NCBI GenBank assembly: GCA_944386055.1
Contig: CALWZP010000006.1
Location: 42,330-106,329 of the forward strand
Direction of reading: 5' to 3'
Origin: an uncultured Oscillospiraceae bacterium
Lineage (GTDB): Bacteria; Bacillota; Clostridia; Oscillospirales; Oscillospiraceae
Length of the DNA: 64,000 bases
The position numbers were made by a program, and so were the translations under genes. How positions within the stretch are numbered: position 1 is the first letter of the stretch; every line of letters starts with the position of its first letter. Positions 32,999 through 40,685 of the stretch are shown piece by piece. A model generated the notes under the pieces. It was not told the origin of the DNA and searched no databases. It was given only the letters and a program-made list of their open reading frames with translations.

Positions 32999-35335
32999 TC
33001 AACCATTTTTTCCGAGCTGAACCACCAGAGCGGTACGGTCGTCCTCCCCGGCCTCCGGGGGAACGGAGCAGATCAGGTCCAGGGCCAGCTGCTTTGGGCT
33101 TGTCCCGTCAAAGGCGGCCAGGCGGTCCCGGATCCACTGGTCGGAATCTCCCGCGGTGATGCCGTCGCTGACCAGCACCACACAGTCCCCCACCTCCAGC
33201 TGGAAGGGGGTGATGTCCGGGGTGATCTGGTCCCCGTCGGTGAGACCGGCGGGCAGGGCGGCGCCGCAGATCCGGCTGACCACGGCGCCTTTGCGCAGGT
33301 AGGTGGGGGCGGCCCCCAGCTTGTATACCGCCCCCGCCCCGGTGAACAGGTCGATGCGCAGCAGGTCGATGGTGGTGAAGCCGTACTCCTCATCTCCACG
33401 AAGGGCCAGGGCGGAGTTGAGGGTGCGCAGGGCGCTCTCCGGCTCCACTCCCGCCCGGAGGAACTGCTCCAGCAGCCGCACCGCCAGGGCGCTCTCCCGC
33501 CGGGCCTCCGGGCCGGAGCCCATGCCGTCGCACAGCAGCAGGTAGAGCATCCCGCTGGGGCTTTTGAACCAGGTGCCGGCGTCGCCGCTCACCGGCTGGC
33601 CGTCCTTCTGGCGGGCGGCGATGCCCGCGATGGCCATCAGCGGCTCCGCCTGAGCCAGCACCAGGTGCCGGGCGGTCTGGCTCTCCAGACGGAGGGGGAC
33701 CCCCAGCAGGGTGGCCAGCTCCTGCAGCTGATCGGGCTGGGCCAGCTTGGAGCAGCAGGGGGCCTCCACCTCCGCGCGGAGGTGCCCCGCCTCGTCGTAA
33801 TAGACGGCGGCCTCTCCGTCCAGCCCCAGCTCCGCCATGCGCCGACGCAGCCGCTTCTCCCGGGCGGGGTCGGGGACCAGCTCCTGGCCCAGCTCGGCGG
33901 AGGCGGCGGAAAGCAGGGTGGAGAGCTGGGCGTACTGCCGGCACACCGCCCCCCGGTTCTCCCGCAGGCGCTGGGCGTACTGCCGCCGCACCAGCAGGGC
34001 GGAGAGCTCCTGGTCCACGGCGGAGAGGAAGGCGGGGAAGTGGAGGCAGCGGCTGGAGAAATAGGAGGGGAAGTCCTCACTCTGAGCGTGCCCCCGGGCC
34101 ACCATCTGGAGGGAGGCGTCGTTGAGGGCGTTGAAGGTGGAGACATAGTCTCGCTCCCAGCAGACTGCGCGCAGGGAGCAGCGGCGGCACACCCGGTCCG
34201 CCGCCCGGTCGAAGATCACCGCAGTGTCCCCGTCGTTGGAGGGGCGGGAGCGGAAGGAGGTGCGCAGGGTGTCGCTGAGGGAGCGGAAGGCCTGGGCGGT
34301 CTCCTCCAGCCGGGCGGCGATGTACTGCCGGGCCCGGAGGGTCCCCGCCGGCGCCGCGGCGGGGGTGAGCAGGACGCCCAGCCGCCGCAGAAGGGAGTCG
34401 GGGAGGAGCAGAAAGACCACCGAGGCGAAGAACACCTCATAGAGGATGGAGATCTGCAGCCCATTGTTCCAGGTCCACAGCACGCTCACCGCGTCCGCTG
34501 CCACGAAGATCAGCGCGGCGGCCAGCCGGGGGCGGGCGTGGAAGATGCCGGTGATCAGCCCGGAGAAGGCAAAGGCCATGCTGTAAAAGGGCGGCCCGCC
34601 CGCGGCCAGGTCCATGGCCAGCCCCGCGCAGATGCCGGACGCCGCCCCCGCCCCCACGCCGCCCTTCCAGGCGCAGGAGAGCACCACCAGGGCGGCCAGC
34701 CCCCGGCCCAGGGAAAGCTCCCCCGGCAGGGTGAACTGGCACAGGGAGATCAGCAGGGTGACCCCCAGCACCATCATCCCCACCGACTGGCGCAGGGTGA
34801 GCTCCTCCTCCTGGTGCAGGAAGGGCCGAAGGCCCAGCCGGTAGAAGTAGGTCCCTGCGGCGGTGAGGAGCACCTCGGTGCCGAAGAAGATCACATCCGC
34901 GGTGCGCCACCCCGCCTGAGAGAGATAGACGAAGCCGGTGCTGGCGTTCAGCGCCGCCGCCGCGCAGGGCATGAACCACGGGGCGGCGTAGAAGCGGATG
35001 TCGTAGAAGGCGAAGGAGACCGCGAAGATCAGCACCGCCGCCGCCACATACCGCAGCCCGTCCACAAAGCCGAGAAAGGAGAAATACCCCCAGCAGGCCC
35101 CCAGCAGGGCGGCAAAGCCGTTGGCCCCCGACCCGGCGGCCCCCACCAGGGCCAGGGCAAAGGGGGAGTACCCGCCGAACACCTCCGCCCCGGACAGTAC
35201 CGCCGAGAGGAGAAAATAGATCAGGCACTCCGCCGCCCGCACCAGGGCGGGCGCCCGGAGCACCAGCCGGCCGTTGTCCCGCAGGTCCTGGCGGGCCTTC
35301 TGGACGCGGTTTTTCCAAAGCTCTTTTGTTGACAT
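32999..35335 (-). CDS. spoIIE: Stage II sporulation protein E
   Basis: The 778-aa protein has the SpoIIE plan: about ten N-terminal membrane helices (about 35-330), a cysteine-containing linker (VCRRCSLRAVCWERDY, near 385) and a C-terminal PP2C phosphatase domain (about 550-775) with CDGMGSGPEARRES and VLVSDGITAG. In B. subtilis it dephosphorylates SpoIIAA to activate sigma-F in the forespore. It is monocistronic, with a promoter carrying a Spo0A-box-like motif. The length is close to the family's 800-830 aa. Confidence 0.94.
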   Translation of the reverse strand: MSTKELWKNRVQKARQDLRDNGRLVLRAPALVRAAECLIYFLLSAVLSGAEVFGGYSPFALALVGAAGSGANGFAALLGACWGYFSFLGFVDGLRYVAAAVLIFAVSFAFYDIRFYAAPWFMPCAAAALNASTGFVYLSQAGWRTADVIFFGTEVLLTAAGTYFYRLGLRPFLHQEEELTLRQSVGMMVLGVTLLISLCQFTLPGELSLGRGLAALVVLSCAWKGGVGAGAASGICAGLAMDLAAGGPPFYSMAFAFSGLITGIFHARPRLAAALIFVAADAVSVLWTWNNGLQISILYEVFFASVVFLLLPDSLLRRLGVLLTPAAAPAGTLRARQYIAARLEETAQAFRSLSDTLRTSFRSRPSNDGDTAVIFDRAADRVCRRCSLRAVCWERDYVSTFNALNDASLQMVARGHAQSEDFPSYFSSRCLHFPAFLSAVDQELSALLVRRQYAQRLRENRGAVCRQYAQLSTLLSAASAELGQELVPDPAREKRLRRRMAELGLDGEAAVYYDEAGHLRAEVEAPCCSKLAQPDQLQELATLLGVPLRLESQTARHLVLAQAEPLMAIAGIAARQKDGQPVSGDAGTWFKSPSGMLYLLLCDGMGSGPEARRESALAVRLLEQFLRAGVEPESALRTLNSALALRGDEEYGFTTIDLLRIDLFTGAGAVYKLGAAPTYLRKGAVVSRICGAALPAGLTDGDQITPDITPFQLEVGDCVVLVSDGITAGDSDQWIRDRLAAFDGTSPKQLALDLICSVPPEAGEDDRTALVVQLGKNG

Positions 35336-35394
35336 GACCCAGCCTCCCGAGCCCGGCCGGGGAGCGCTTGTCCCGTCCGGAGAGAATCAAGGCC

Positions 35395-35429
35395 AGTATA
35401 ATCCAATTATTGGAAAAACATCGTCGAAC
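35395..35429 (-). promoter_or_regulatory. spoIIE promoter with Spo0A-box-like motif
   Basis: Minus-strand TATACT (35400-35395) lacks a consensus -35; TCGTCGAAC at 35421-35429 (plus strand) resembles a 0A box (TGTCGAA core, one mismatch) in the -35 region, as in B. subtilis spoIIE. A small dyad CCAAT-T-ATTGG lies at 35403-35413. Confidence 0.5.
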
Positions 35430-35527
35430 GGGGGATGACTGCCTGCATTTCCGACGGGCGGGGGGAGTTGATGTGCCGCGCCGCATTTTTCTGTGCCGGT
35501 GACCTGGACACTGAGACTATGAGGAGG

Positions 35528-35556
35528 TTGACATAAAACATGAAGTCTGGTATACT
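35528..35556 (+). promoter_or_regulatory. Consensus sigma-A promoter
   Basis: TTGACA (35528-35533) and TATACT (35551-35556) with a 17-bp spacer. It lies 168 nt ahead of the 35724 gene and drives the small leader ORF and that gene. Confidence 0.8.
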
Positions 35557-35609
35557 CACAATAGAAGTAAAATCATTCCAGGCTGTGCTGCGAAGAGAGG
35601 AGGATTCCC

Positions 35610-35639
35610 ATGTGGCTGTCTTCTCCTGCGCCCTGCTAA
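35610..35639 (+). CDS. Possible 9-codon leader peptide
   Basis: GAGAGGAGG is followed after 7 nt by ATG and nine sense codons encoding MWLSSPAPC, then TAA. It lies between the promoter at 35528 and the gene at 35724. The site is stronger than that of the downstream gene, so coupling or attenuation is possible, but a chance ORF cannot be excluded. Confidence 0.35.
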   Translation: MWLSSPAPC

Positions 35640-35723
35640 AACCGAAGGCTGCGGGCCGGTCGGCACCGGAAGACCGACACGATCCGTTGACCGTCAAATG
35701 TTCGAAGGACGGTGTTGTGACCA

Positions 35724-36356
35724 TTGAAAATAAGGACAAGACTTATTTGTAAACGAAATGTTCTTTTCCTGCTGGCAGTGGTGATCGGCGCGCTTGCCGT
35801 CTTTTCTCTCGTCCAGCGGCCCAGAGGGGCCCCGGTCATCCGTGCCATTGAAAACGGAACCTTCTATATGGAGGGCGACCTCGCCTATTGGGGAGAGGAG
35901 AGGACCTGGCAGGGGCCGGTCTCGGAATATGCGTTTTCTCTTACGCACGGGATAGAGTATTCGGACAAGACCTATTTAAAGGTCGCTGATGAGTACTATG
36001 TCGCGGATGAGGCGGGGAATCAGACCTGCCTGTCTGACCCGTCCGTTCCGGACGCACTCATGTTCCGCATCGAAGAGATGTTTGCGCGGGCAAGCGTGCT
36101 GCCCGGCATATCGCCCTCTGAGTTCTCTCTCCTCCTCCGTTCTGAACGGGAAGTCCCGGTTCAGGAGAGCGGGGAGCCGGTCTTGTGCGGGTATGAGGAG
36201 TATCAGCTCGACGGAACTCCGCACACCCTCGGCCTGTATTTTTTGGGAGGTGATCTTTACGCGATCCAGTCCGATCGGGATCCGTGGTGGATCTTCTATG
36301 TTTCAACATTTTCGGCGGATCCCTTTGATCATATCCCGCCGGCGGACGAAGTGTGA
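35724..36356 (+). CDS. Hypothetical single-pass membrane-anchored protein
   Basis: The 210-aa protein has a basic start (TTG 35724, KIRTRLICKR), one hydrophobic helix (about 12-29) and a predicted extracytoplasmic domain with DPWWIFYVSTFS near the end. I do not recognise the family. No neighbour is co-directional, and its codon use looks less GC-biased than its neighbours, so it may be recently acquired or weakly expressed. The start is uncertain because the upstream GAAGGA site is weak. Confidence 0.65.
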   Translation: MKIRTRLICKRNVLFLLAVVIGALAVFSLVQRPRGAPVIRAIENGTFYMEGDLAYWGEERTWQGPVSEYAFSLTHGIEYSDKTYLKVADEYYVADEAGNQTCLSDPSVPDALMFRIEEMFARASVLPGISPSEFSLLLRSEREVPVQESGEPVLCGYEEYQLDGTPHTLGLYFLGGDLYAIQSDRDPWWIFYVSTFSADPFDHIPPADEV

Positions 36357-36416
36357 AGACAGAGGCCCCGCCGCAGAGTGACCAGCCGGGGCGAAAGGAG
36401 CAGGCAATATGGAAAA

Positions 36417-36454
36417 GGGGCGGGGCGGCCGATCGGCCGCCCCGCCCCCTTTTT
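36417..36454. terminator. Terminator between convergent genes
   Basis: A 14-bp GC stem (36417-36430 with 36435-36448), GATC loop, then CTTTTT on the plus strand. It also closes the minus-strand HAD gene. Confidence 0.85.
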
Positions 36455-36459
36455 CAGGT

Positions 36460-37110
36460 TCAGAGCTTCAGAAATTTTTTCAGCGCCCACAGGTCGGAGG
36501 CGATGTACACATGGGGGAAGGCCGAGAGCTCCTCCGCCGTGGTGGTTCCGTTGAGCACCCCGGCAAAGGGGACGCCCGCCCGCTGGGCGGTCTCCGCGTC
36601 GATCACCGTGTCCCCGCAGTACAGGGTGCGCTCCGCCGGCGCCCCCAGGGCGTCCACCGCCCGCAGCAGCCCCTCCGGGTGGGGCTTGGGGGAGGAGACC
36701 TCCTCCCCGCCCACCACCATGCGGAACCAGCCCTCTGCGCCCTGGCGCTGCAGGATCCGGCGGAGCATGTCGGAGTGCTTGGTGGTGACGATGGCGGCGG
36801 GGACCCCCGCCTGTCTCAGACCGGTGAGCAGCTCCGCCGCGCCGGGGAAAAACCGGGTGGTGGCGGGCTGCAGCTCGTGGGCGCACTCCACGAACAGGGC
36901 CCGGAAGCGGGCCTGGTGTGCCGGGTCGTCGTCCCCGGTGAGCATGGTGTACCCCCGCTCCAGGGTGTAGCCCACCGTCCGCCGCACCGCCTCCCGGTCC
37001 GGCTCCGGCCAGCCCAGGGCGGTCAGCCCGTGGCGGTAGCCCGCCACGATGGACATCGTGGCGTCCCCCAGGGTATAGTCAAAGTCAAAGATCACAGCCT
37101 GCACATTCAT
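36460..37110 (-). CDS. HAD family hydrolase (phosphoglycolate phosphatase-like)
   Basis: The 216-aa phosphatase has the HAD motif I FDFDYTLGDA (about 8-17; the first Asp is the nucleophile), motif II IVTTKHS (Thr, about 107), motif III Lys in SSPKPHPEG (about 140) and motif IV CGDTVIDAE (about 165). The cap is of the helical C1 type. Start ATG 37110 is preferred to 37125 because GAGAGG stands 7 nt ahead. The substrate is not determined; pyrophosphatase or phosphoglycolate phosphatase activity is typical. Confidence 0.88.
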   Translation of the reverse strand: MNVQAVIFDFDYTLGDATMSIVAGYRHGLTALGWPEPDREAVRRTVGYTLERGYTMLTGDDDPAHQARFRALFVECAHELQPATTRFFPGAAELLTGLRQAGVPAAIVTTKHSDMLRRILQRQGAEGWFRMVVGGEEVSSPKPHPEGLLRAVDALGAPAERTLYCGDTVIDAETAQRAGVPFAGVLNGTTTAEELSAFPHVYIASDLWALKKFLKL

Positions 37111-37164
37111 GGTGATGCCTCTCATTTCTCAAAAATCTCCCTCAGCATACCACAAAACGGCCGG

Positions 37165-37482
37165 CTATTCAATATCGTTGAGGAAGGCCGCCGCGCCGTA
37201 GCGCAGGCAGCGGCGCAGCCTGGCCTCCCCCCGTTTGATGGTGCGGGAGACGGTGGATTTGTCCACCCCCAGCTGCTCGCCGATCTGCCGCATGTTCAGC
37301 CCCTGGCTGTAATACATCAGCAGGGCGCGGCGCTGCTTGGGGGTGACATCCTCCTTCAGCGCCCGGAGCAGGTTGCGCTTGAGGCGGCTGTGCTGGGCGC
37401 TGTTGTCGCTGGACATGGCCCGGGCGTACACCGCCATGTCGGCGGCGTAGGCGGACCCCCTCTTATATCGTGTACCGGACAT
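37165..37482 (-). CDS. Sigma-70 region 4-like helix-turn-helix protein
   Basis: The 105-aa protein ends with an HTH resembling sigma region 4 (VTPKQRRALLMYYSQGLNMR then QIGEQLGVDKSTVSRTIKRG, about 46-86). It has no region 2, so it is probably not a complete sigma factor. Proteins of this kind are common in Clostridial phages and integrative elements as late regulators. It overlaps the preceding 77-codon gene by 20 nt and is the last of a three-gene set. Confidence 0.75.
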   Translation of the reverse strand: MSGTRYKRGSAYAADMAVYARAMSSDNSAQHSRLKRNLLRALKEDVTPKQRRALLMYYSQGLNMRQIGEQLGVDKSTVSRTIKRGEARLRRCLRYGAAAFLNDIE

Positions 37483-37696
37483 TGCGCCGATACCCCCTTT
37501 CGTAATAGCGGTCGGTGAGGACGGCCAGGTCCCTGGCCTCCCGCCACATGGCGGAGAGCATGCGGATGCGCAGCTCCAGCTGGTCCGGGTCCGCGTCGGG
37601 GCCGCCCTCCTCCAGCAGCAGGGTCAGCTCTCCGATGCGCACCCGAAGCCGGTCGGCTTGGGCGCGGTACTGGACGGACATCTCCTTCAATGTCAT
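37463..37696 (-). CDS. Hypothetical helical protein of the three-gene set
   Basis: The 77-aa protein (MTLKEMSVQYRAQADRLRVR...) is mainly helical with heptad-like spacing, suggesting a coiled coil. I do not recognise a family. Its ATG overlaps the stop of the upstream zinc-ribbon gene (ATGA) and its end overlaps the sigma-like gene, so the three are translationally coupled. The longer open frame back to 37879 overlaps the zinc-ribbon gene and is not preferred. Confidence 0.65.
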   Translation of the reverse strand: MTLKEMSVQYRAQADRLRVRIGELTLLLEEGGPDADPDQLELRIRMLSAMWREARDLAVLTDRYYERGYRRNVRYTI

Positions 37697-37869
37697 GGCG
37701 CGGCGGACACCTCCCGGGACAGCATGGCGTCGCAGGCCGGACAGCAGCGCCCGCCCAGCCGGCGGTGCCAGTGGTCCAGGGGATACAGTTCTCCGCCGCA
37801 CACCACACACCGTCCCACGGGGGGACGGCACTGGACATCCCGCAGGGGGATGGAGATCAATGGATACAA
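37693..37869 (-). CDS. Small zinc-ribbon protein
   Basis: This 58-aa ORF (TTG 37869; AGAGGGTGATC ends 4 nt upstream) contains CVVCGGE (Cys21, Cys24) and CCPAC (Cys42, Cys43, Cys46), a plausible treble/zinc ribbon with His35 nearby. A second TTG at 37860 is possible. Its stop overlaps the next ATG. It is too short for most ORF callers. The function is unknown; the operon context is that of a small phage-like regulatory set. Confidence 0.55.
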   Translation of the reverse strand: MYPLISIPLRDVQCRPPVGRCVVCGGELYPLDHWHRRLGGRCCPACDAMLSREVSAAP

Positions 37870-37915
37870 GGAAGATCACCCTCTCAAAAAAATTGTCAGG
37901 TCAAGAAGAAAATCC

Positions 37916-37944
37916 TTGACACGGGATGCAGATTCTGATAAACT
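37916..37944 (+). promoter_or_regulatory. Promoter of the tRNA-Thr/tRNA-Tyr unit
   Basis: TTGACA (37916-37921) and TAAACT (37939-37944) have a 17-bp spacer. GTCAAG (37900-37905) and CTTGAC (37915-37920) form an inverted pair overlapping the -35. Confidence 0.8.
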
Positions 37945-37972
37945 AACATCTGCTGTGGACGAACAGTCATAC

Positions 37973-38048
37973 GCTGGTGTAGCTCAGTTGGTAGAGCAGC
38001 TGATTTGTAATCAGCAGGTCGGGGGTTCGAGTCCGTCCACCAGCTCCA
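37973..38048 (+). tRNA. tRNA-Thr (anticodon TGT)
   Basis: The acceptor stem GCTGGTG pairs with CACCAGC, discriminator T and encoded CCA. The anticodon arm CTGA-TTTGTAA-TCAG reads TGT. The T-stem GGGGG/CCGTC has one apparent G-G mismatch with an otherwise standard TTCGAGT loop. It is the first gene of a two-tRNA unit. Confidence 0.95.
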
Positions 38049-38075
38049 GCATTGCTGTGGACAAGTTCATCATAT

Positions 38076-38160
38076 GGAGGAGTTCCCGAGTGGCCAAAGG
38101 GGGCAGACTGTAAATCTGTTGCGTTTCGCTTCGGTGGTTCGAATCCACCCTCCTCCACCA
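38076..38160 (+). tRNA. tRNA-Tyr (anticodon GTA)
   Basis: This class II tRNA has acceptor GGAGGAG/CTCCTCC, a long variable arm (GCGTTTCGCTTC region), anticodon GTA in the loop ACTGTAAAT, a standard T-arm (GGTGG-TTCGAAT-CCACC) and encoded CCA. It lies 27 nt after tRNA-Thr and before a terminator. Confidence 0.96.
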
Positions 38161-38200
38161 GTTCGTCGCAGGCGGTATACCGCTTGCGACGAACTTTTTT
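38161..38200 (+). terminator. Rho-independent terminator of the tRNA unit
   Basis: A 15-bp stem with one mismatch (GTTCGTCGCA.GCGG / CCGC.TGCGACGAAC) is followed by TTTTTT. The remaining leader up to the permease gene (38201-38449) shows a small GGCGGAC/GTCCGCC dyad at about 38400 but no recognisable riboswitch. Confidence 0.9.
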
Positions 38201-38449
38201 CATCGCATCTGCAGCGGCTCGCGGCGCTTCCGTTTCATCACGAAGACAGGCATTTCACTGCCTTTGTCAAAGGAAGGGACATTCGATTTGCGGTTCCTTC
38301 CGTTTGCTCCTCTCCCATAAAACGAAAAAATGGGATCTGCCCCCGACAGCGATGGACACCGGGAAAAAGCTGTGATATACTTTTGGACATACTGGGCGGC
38401 GGACAGTCCGCCCCCAAAAGAGAACAGAGAGAGGAAGGGATCCATCAAC

Positions 38450-39805
38450 ATGGAGCGATTGTTTCACCTGAAGGAGTACGGAACTACAGCGGGAAAAGAG
38501 GTCATGGCAGGCCTGACGACATTTTTTGCCATGGCCTACATCATCGCGGTGAACCCCACCCTGCTCAGCCAGGCGGGTATGGAGTGGGGCGCGGTGTTCC
38601 TGGCCACGGTGATCTCCGCCATCGTGGGCACCCTGATCATGGGCCTGGCGGCCAATGTGCCCTACGCCCTGGCCCCCGGGATGGGGCTGAACGCCTTTTT
38701 TGTGTACACCGTGTGCTTTGCCCTGGAGTTCACCTGGCAGCAGGCGCTGTCCATGGTGTTCCTGTGCGGCGTGATCAACATCGTCATCACGGTGACCAAG
38801 ATCCGCAAGTCCATCATCAAGGCCATCCCCCGCAGCCTGCAGAACGCCATCGGCGGCGGCATCGGCATTTTCGTGGCCTATTTGGGCCTGCTGAACATCG
38901 GCATCATCAACTTCGGCTCCGGCGTGCCCGCCCTGTCCACGCTGAATACCCCCGCCCTGTGGCTGTTTCTCATTGGACTGGCTCTCACCGTCATCCTGCT
39001 GGTGTGTAAGGTGAAGGGGGCCATCCTCATCGGCATCGTGGTCACCGCCCTGCTGGGCATCCCCATGGGGGTCACCACCGCGGCAGAGAGCATCAGCTTC
39101 TCGGAGGCGTGCAGCCAGCTGCCCACCACCTTTGGCGCGATCTTCACCAGCGCTGGTCTGCCCTCCCTGTTTGCCGACCCGGCCAAGATCCCCCTGGTGC
39201 TGGTGACCATTTTCTCCTTCTGCCTGTCCGACACCTTTGATACCATCGGCACCTTTATCGGTACCGGACGGCGCACCGGCATCTTCAGCGAGGAGGACGA
39301 GCGGGCCATGGAGACAAACCCTGGCTTCCACTCCCGTCTGGACCGGGCCCTGTTCGCCGACGCCACTGCCACCTCCATCGGCGCCATCTTCGGCACCTCC
39401 AACACCACCACCTATGTGGAGAGCGCCGCGGGCATCGGCGCGGGAGGCCGCACCGGCCTGACCAGCGTGGTGGTGGCCCTGTGCTTTGCCGTCAGCGCGT
39501 TCCTGGCGACCTTTGTCAGCGCCATCCCCTTCGCGGCCACCGCTCCTGCCCTGGTGGTGGTGGGCATCATGATGATGTCCGCCTTCCGGGAGATCAAGTG
39601 GGATGATTTCAACGAGGCGGTGCCCGCCTTCTTTGCCGGGGTGTTCATGGCCCTGTGCTACAGCATCTCCTATGGTATTGCCGCAGGCTTCGTGTTCTAC
39701 TGCATTACCAAGGTGTGCAGGAAGCAGGCCCGGGAGATCCACCCCATCCTGTGGGTGGCCACCGTGCTGTTCGTGCTGAACTTCGTGCTGCTGGCCATCA
39801 TCTGA
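38450..39805 (+). CDS. NCS2 family purine permease (AzgA/guanine-hypoxanthine type)
   Basis: The 451-aa transporter has 12-14 membrane segments and the AzgA-type signatures GLTTFFAMAYIIAVNP (about 21-36), GLNAFFVYTVC, and FSFCLSDTFDTIGTFIGTG (about 252-270). These proteins import adenine, guanine or hypoxanthine by proton symport. ATG 38450 follows GAGGAAGG. The gene is monocistronic and its leader has no purine-riboswitch core that I can recognise. Confidence 0.92.
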   Translation: MERLFHLKEYGTTAGKEVMAGLTTFFAMAYIIAVNPTLLSQAGMEWGAVFLATVISAIVGTLIMGLAANVPYALAPGMGLNAFFVYTVCFALEFTWQQALSMVFLCGVINIVITVTKIRKSIIKAIPRSLQNAIGGGIGIFVAYLGLLNIGIINFGSGVPALSTLNTPALWLFLIGLALTVILLVCKVKGAILIGIVVTALLGIPMGVTTAAESISFSEACSQLPTTFGAIFTSAGLPSLFADPAKIPLVLVTIFSFCLSDTFDTIGTFIGTGRRTGIFSEEDERAMETNPGFHSRLDRALFADATATSIGAIFGTSNTTTYVESAAGIGAGGRTGLTSVVVALCFAVSAFLATFVSAIPFAATAPALVVVGIMMMSAFREIKWDDFNEAVPAFFAGVFMALCYSISYGIAAGFVFYCITKVCRKQAREIHPILWVATVLFVLNFVLLAII

Positions 39806-39855
39806 CGATATGACCCGTGGGAGAGGGAGCGTCCCTCCCGCAGGCGGCGGTCCCC

Positions 39856-39885
39856 GCCGGGCATCTGCCCGGCCGGGAATCTTTT
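39856..39885 (+). terminator. Probable terminator after purine permease
   Basis: An 8-bp stem (GCCGGGCA / TGCCCGGC) with a very short loop, followed within 8 nt by CTTTT. Confidence 0.5.
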
Positions 39886-39908
39886 GCTTCGGCAGCACCG
39901 CTGGACCA

Positions 39909-39932
39909 GTTATAGAACATATGTTCGATAAC
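39909..39932. promoter_or_regulatory. SOS-box-like palindrome
   Basis: GAACATATGTTC (39915-39926) matches the Firmicute LexA core GAAC-N4-GTTC, and the symmetry extends to GTTAT ... ATAAC, a 24-bp dyad with one non-matching pair. It lies upstream of the XRE-S24 gene promoter. Confidence 0.65.
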
Positions 39933-39943
39933 TGCGATCAATA

Positions 39944-40047
39944 TATCACCAATTGGAGATAAAGTCAAGGGAGAAGCCGAAAGAAATAGTTGAAAATGGT
40001 GATAAAATGCGGTAGAATAGTCCGGAAAAAAGGACAAAACGGTGATA
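39944..40047 (+). promoter_or_regulatory. Promoter and TATCACC operators of XRE-S24 gene
   Basis: TTGAAA (39990-39995) and TAGAAT (40013-40018) have a 17-bp spacer. A dyad TATCACC-AATT-GGAGATA lies at 39944-39961; two further half-sites GGTGATA lie at 39998-40004 (in the spacer) and 40041-40047 (by the ribosome site). The arrangement suggests autorepression. Confidence 0.6.
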
Positions 40048-40058
40048 GGAGGGGCATC

Positions 40059-40673
40059 ATGGAGAAGACCGCCACCTTTGGAAAGCGGCTGCGCCAGGTG
40101 ATGGAGGCCCGGGGGCTGACCTATGCAACCCTGGGCGAGCAGCTGAAGATGAACCCCCAGACCCTGAACCGCTATGTGCTGGACCAGCGGGAGCCCAAGG
40201 GCAGCGTCACTGCCGCCATCGCCCTGATGCTGGGGGTGGACCCCCTGTGGCTCCAGGGGTATGACCCAGGGCCCGCGCCCCGGGAGGCCATGGTGCCCAT
40301 CCTGGGTACCATCCGGGCGGGGCGGCCCACCCTGGCGGTGGAGGAGGTGGCGGGCTATGCCCCGGCGGAGGTGGCCCGGCCGGAGGAGTATTTCTATCTC
40401 CGGGTGGCGGGGGACAGCATGGTCAACGCCGGCATCCGCCCCGGGGACCTGGTGCTCATCCGCCGGCAGGACACGGCGGAGAACGGGCAGATCGTGGCCT
40501 GCATCCTCAACGGGGAGGACGCCACCCTGAAGCGCTTCCGCTGCCAGGGGGATGTGGTGATCCTCCAGCCGGAGAACCCCGCCTACGAGCCGCAGATCGT
40601 CTCCGCCCGGGAGTTTGAGACGGGCACGGCCCGCATTCTGGGGGTGGCGGTGCGGCTGACCCGGGAGCTGTGA
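40059..40673 (+). CDS. LexA-like self-cleaving repressor (XRE HTH + peptidase S24)
   Basis: The 204-aa protein joins an N-terminal XRE/Cro helix-turn-helix (about 8-62) to a C-terminal S24 peptidase. Catalytic residues are Ser120 (GDSMVNAGI) and Lys158 (DATLKRF), and the cleavage site is Ala87-Gly88 (IRAGRP), spaced almost as in E. coli LexA (84-85, 119, 156). Known relatives are phage CI repressors and stress regulators that self-cleave on RecA filaments. ATG 40059 follows AGGAGG. It is co-directional with crcB 12 nt downstream. No phage genes follow. Confidence 0.9.
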   Translation: MEKTATFGKRLRQVMEARGLTYATLGEQLKMNPQTLNRYVLDQREPKGSVTAAIALMLGVDPLWLQGYDPGPAPREAMVPILGTIRAGRPTLAVEEVAGYAPAEVARPEEYFYLRVAGDSMVNAGIRPGDLVLIRRQDTAENGQIVACILNGEDATLKRFRCQGDVVILQPENPAYEPQIVSAREFETGTARILGVAVRLTREL

Positions 40674-40685
40674 GGAGGGGGACGG

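Noticed and set aside
35540..35752. A 70-codon ORF starting at 35540
   Set aside because: Its start lies inside the consensus promoter spacer, upstream of the expected transcription start, and it lacks a ribosome site.
38201..38449. Purine riboswitch ahead of the purine permease
   Set aside because: No conserved purine-aptamer loops or three-way junction could be identified in the leader.
37165..40673. Prophage or integrative element using the tRNA genes as attachment site
   Set aside because: A phage-like HTH cassette and a CI-like repressor flank the tRNAs, but there is no integrase, no structural gene and no direct repeat of the tRNA 3' end.
40674..40685. Fluoride (crcB) riboswitch
   Set aside because: Only 12 nt separate crcB from the preceding gene, too short for the aptamer.
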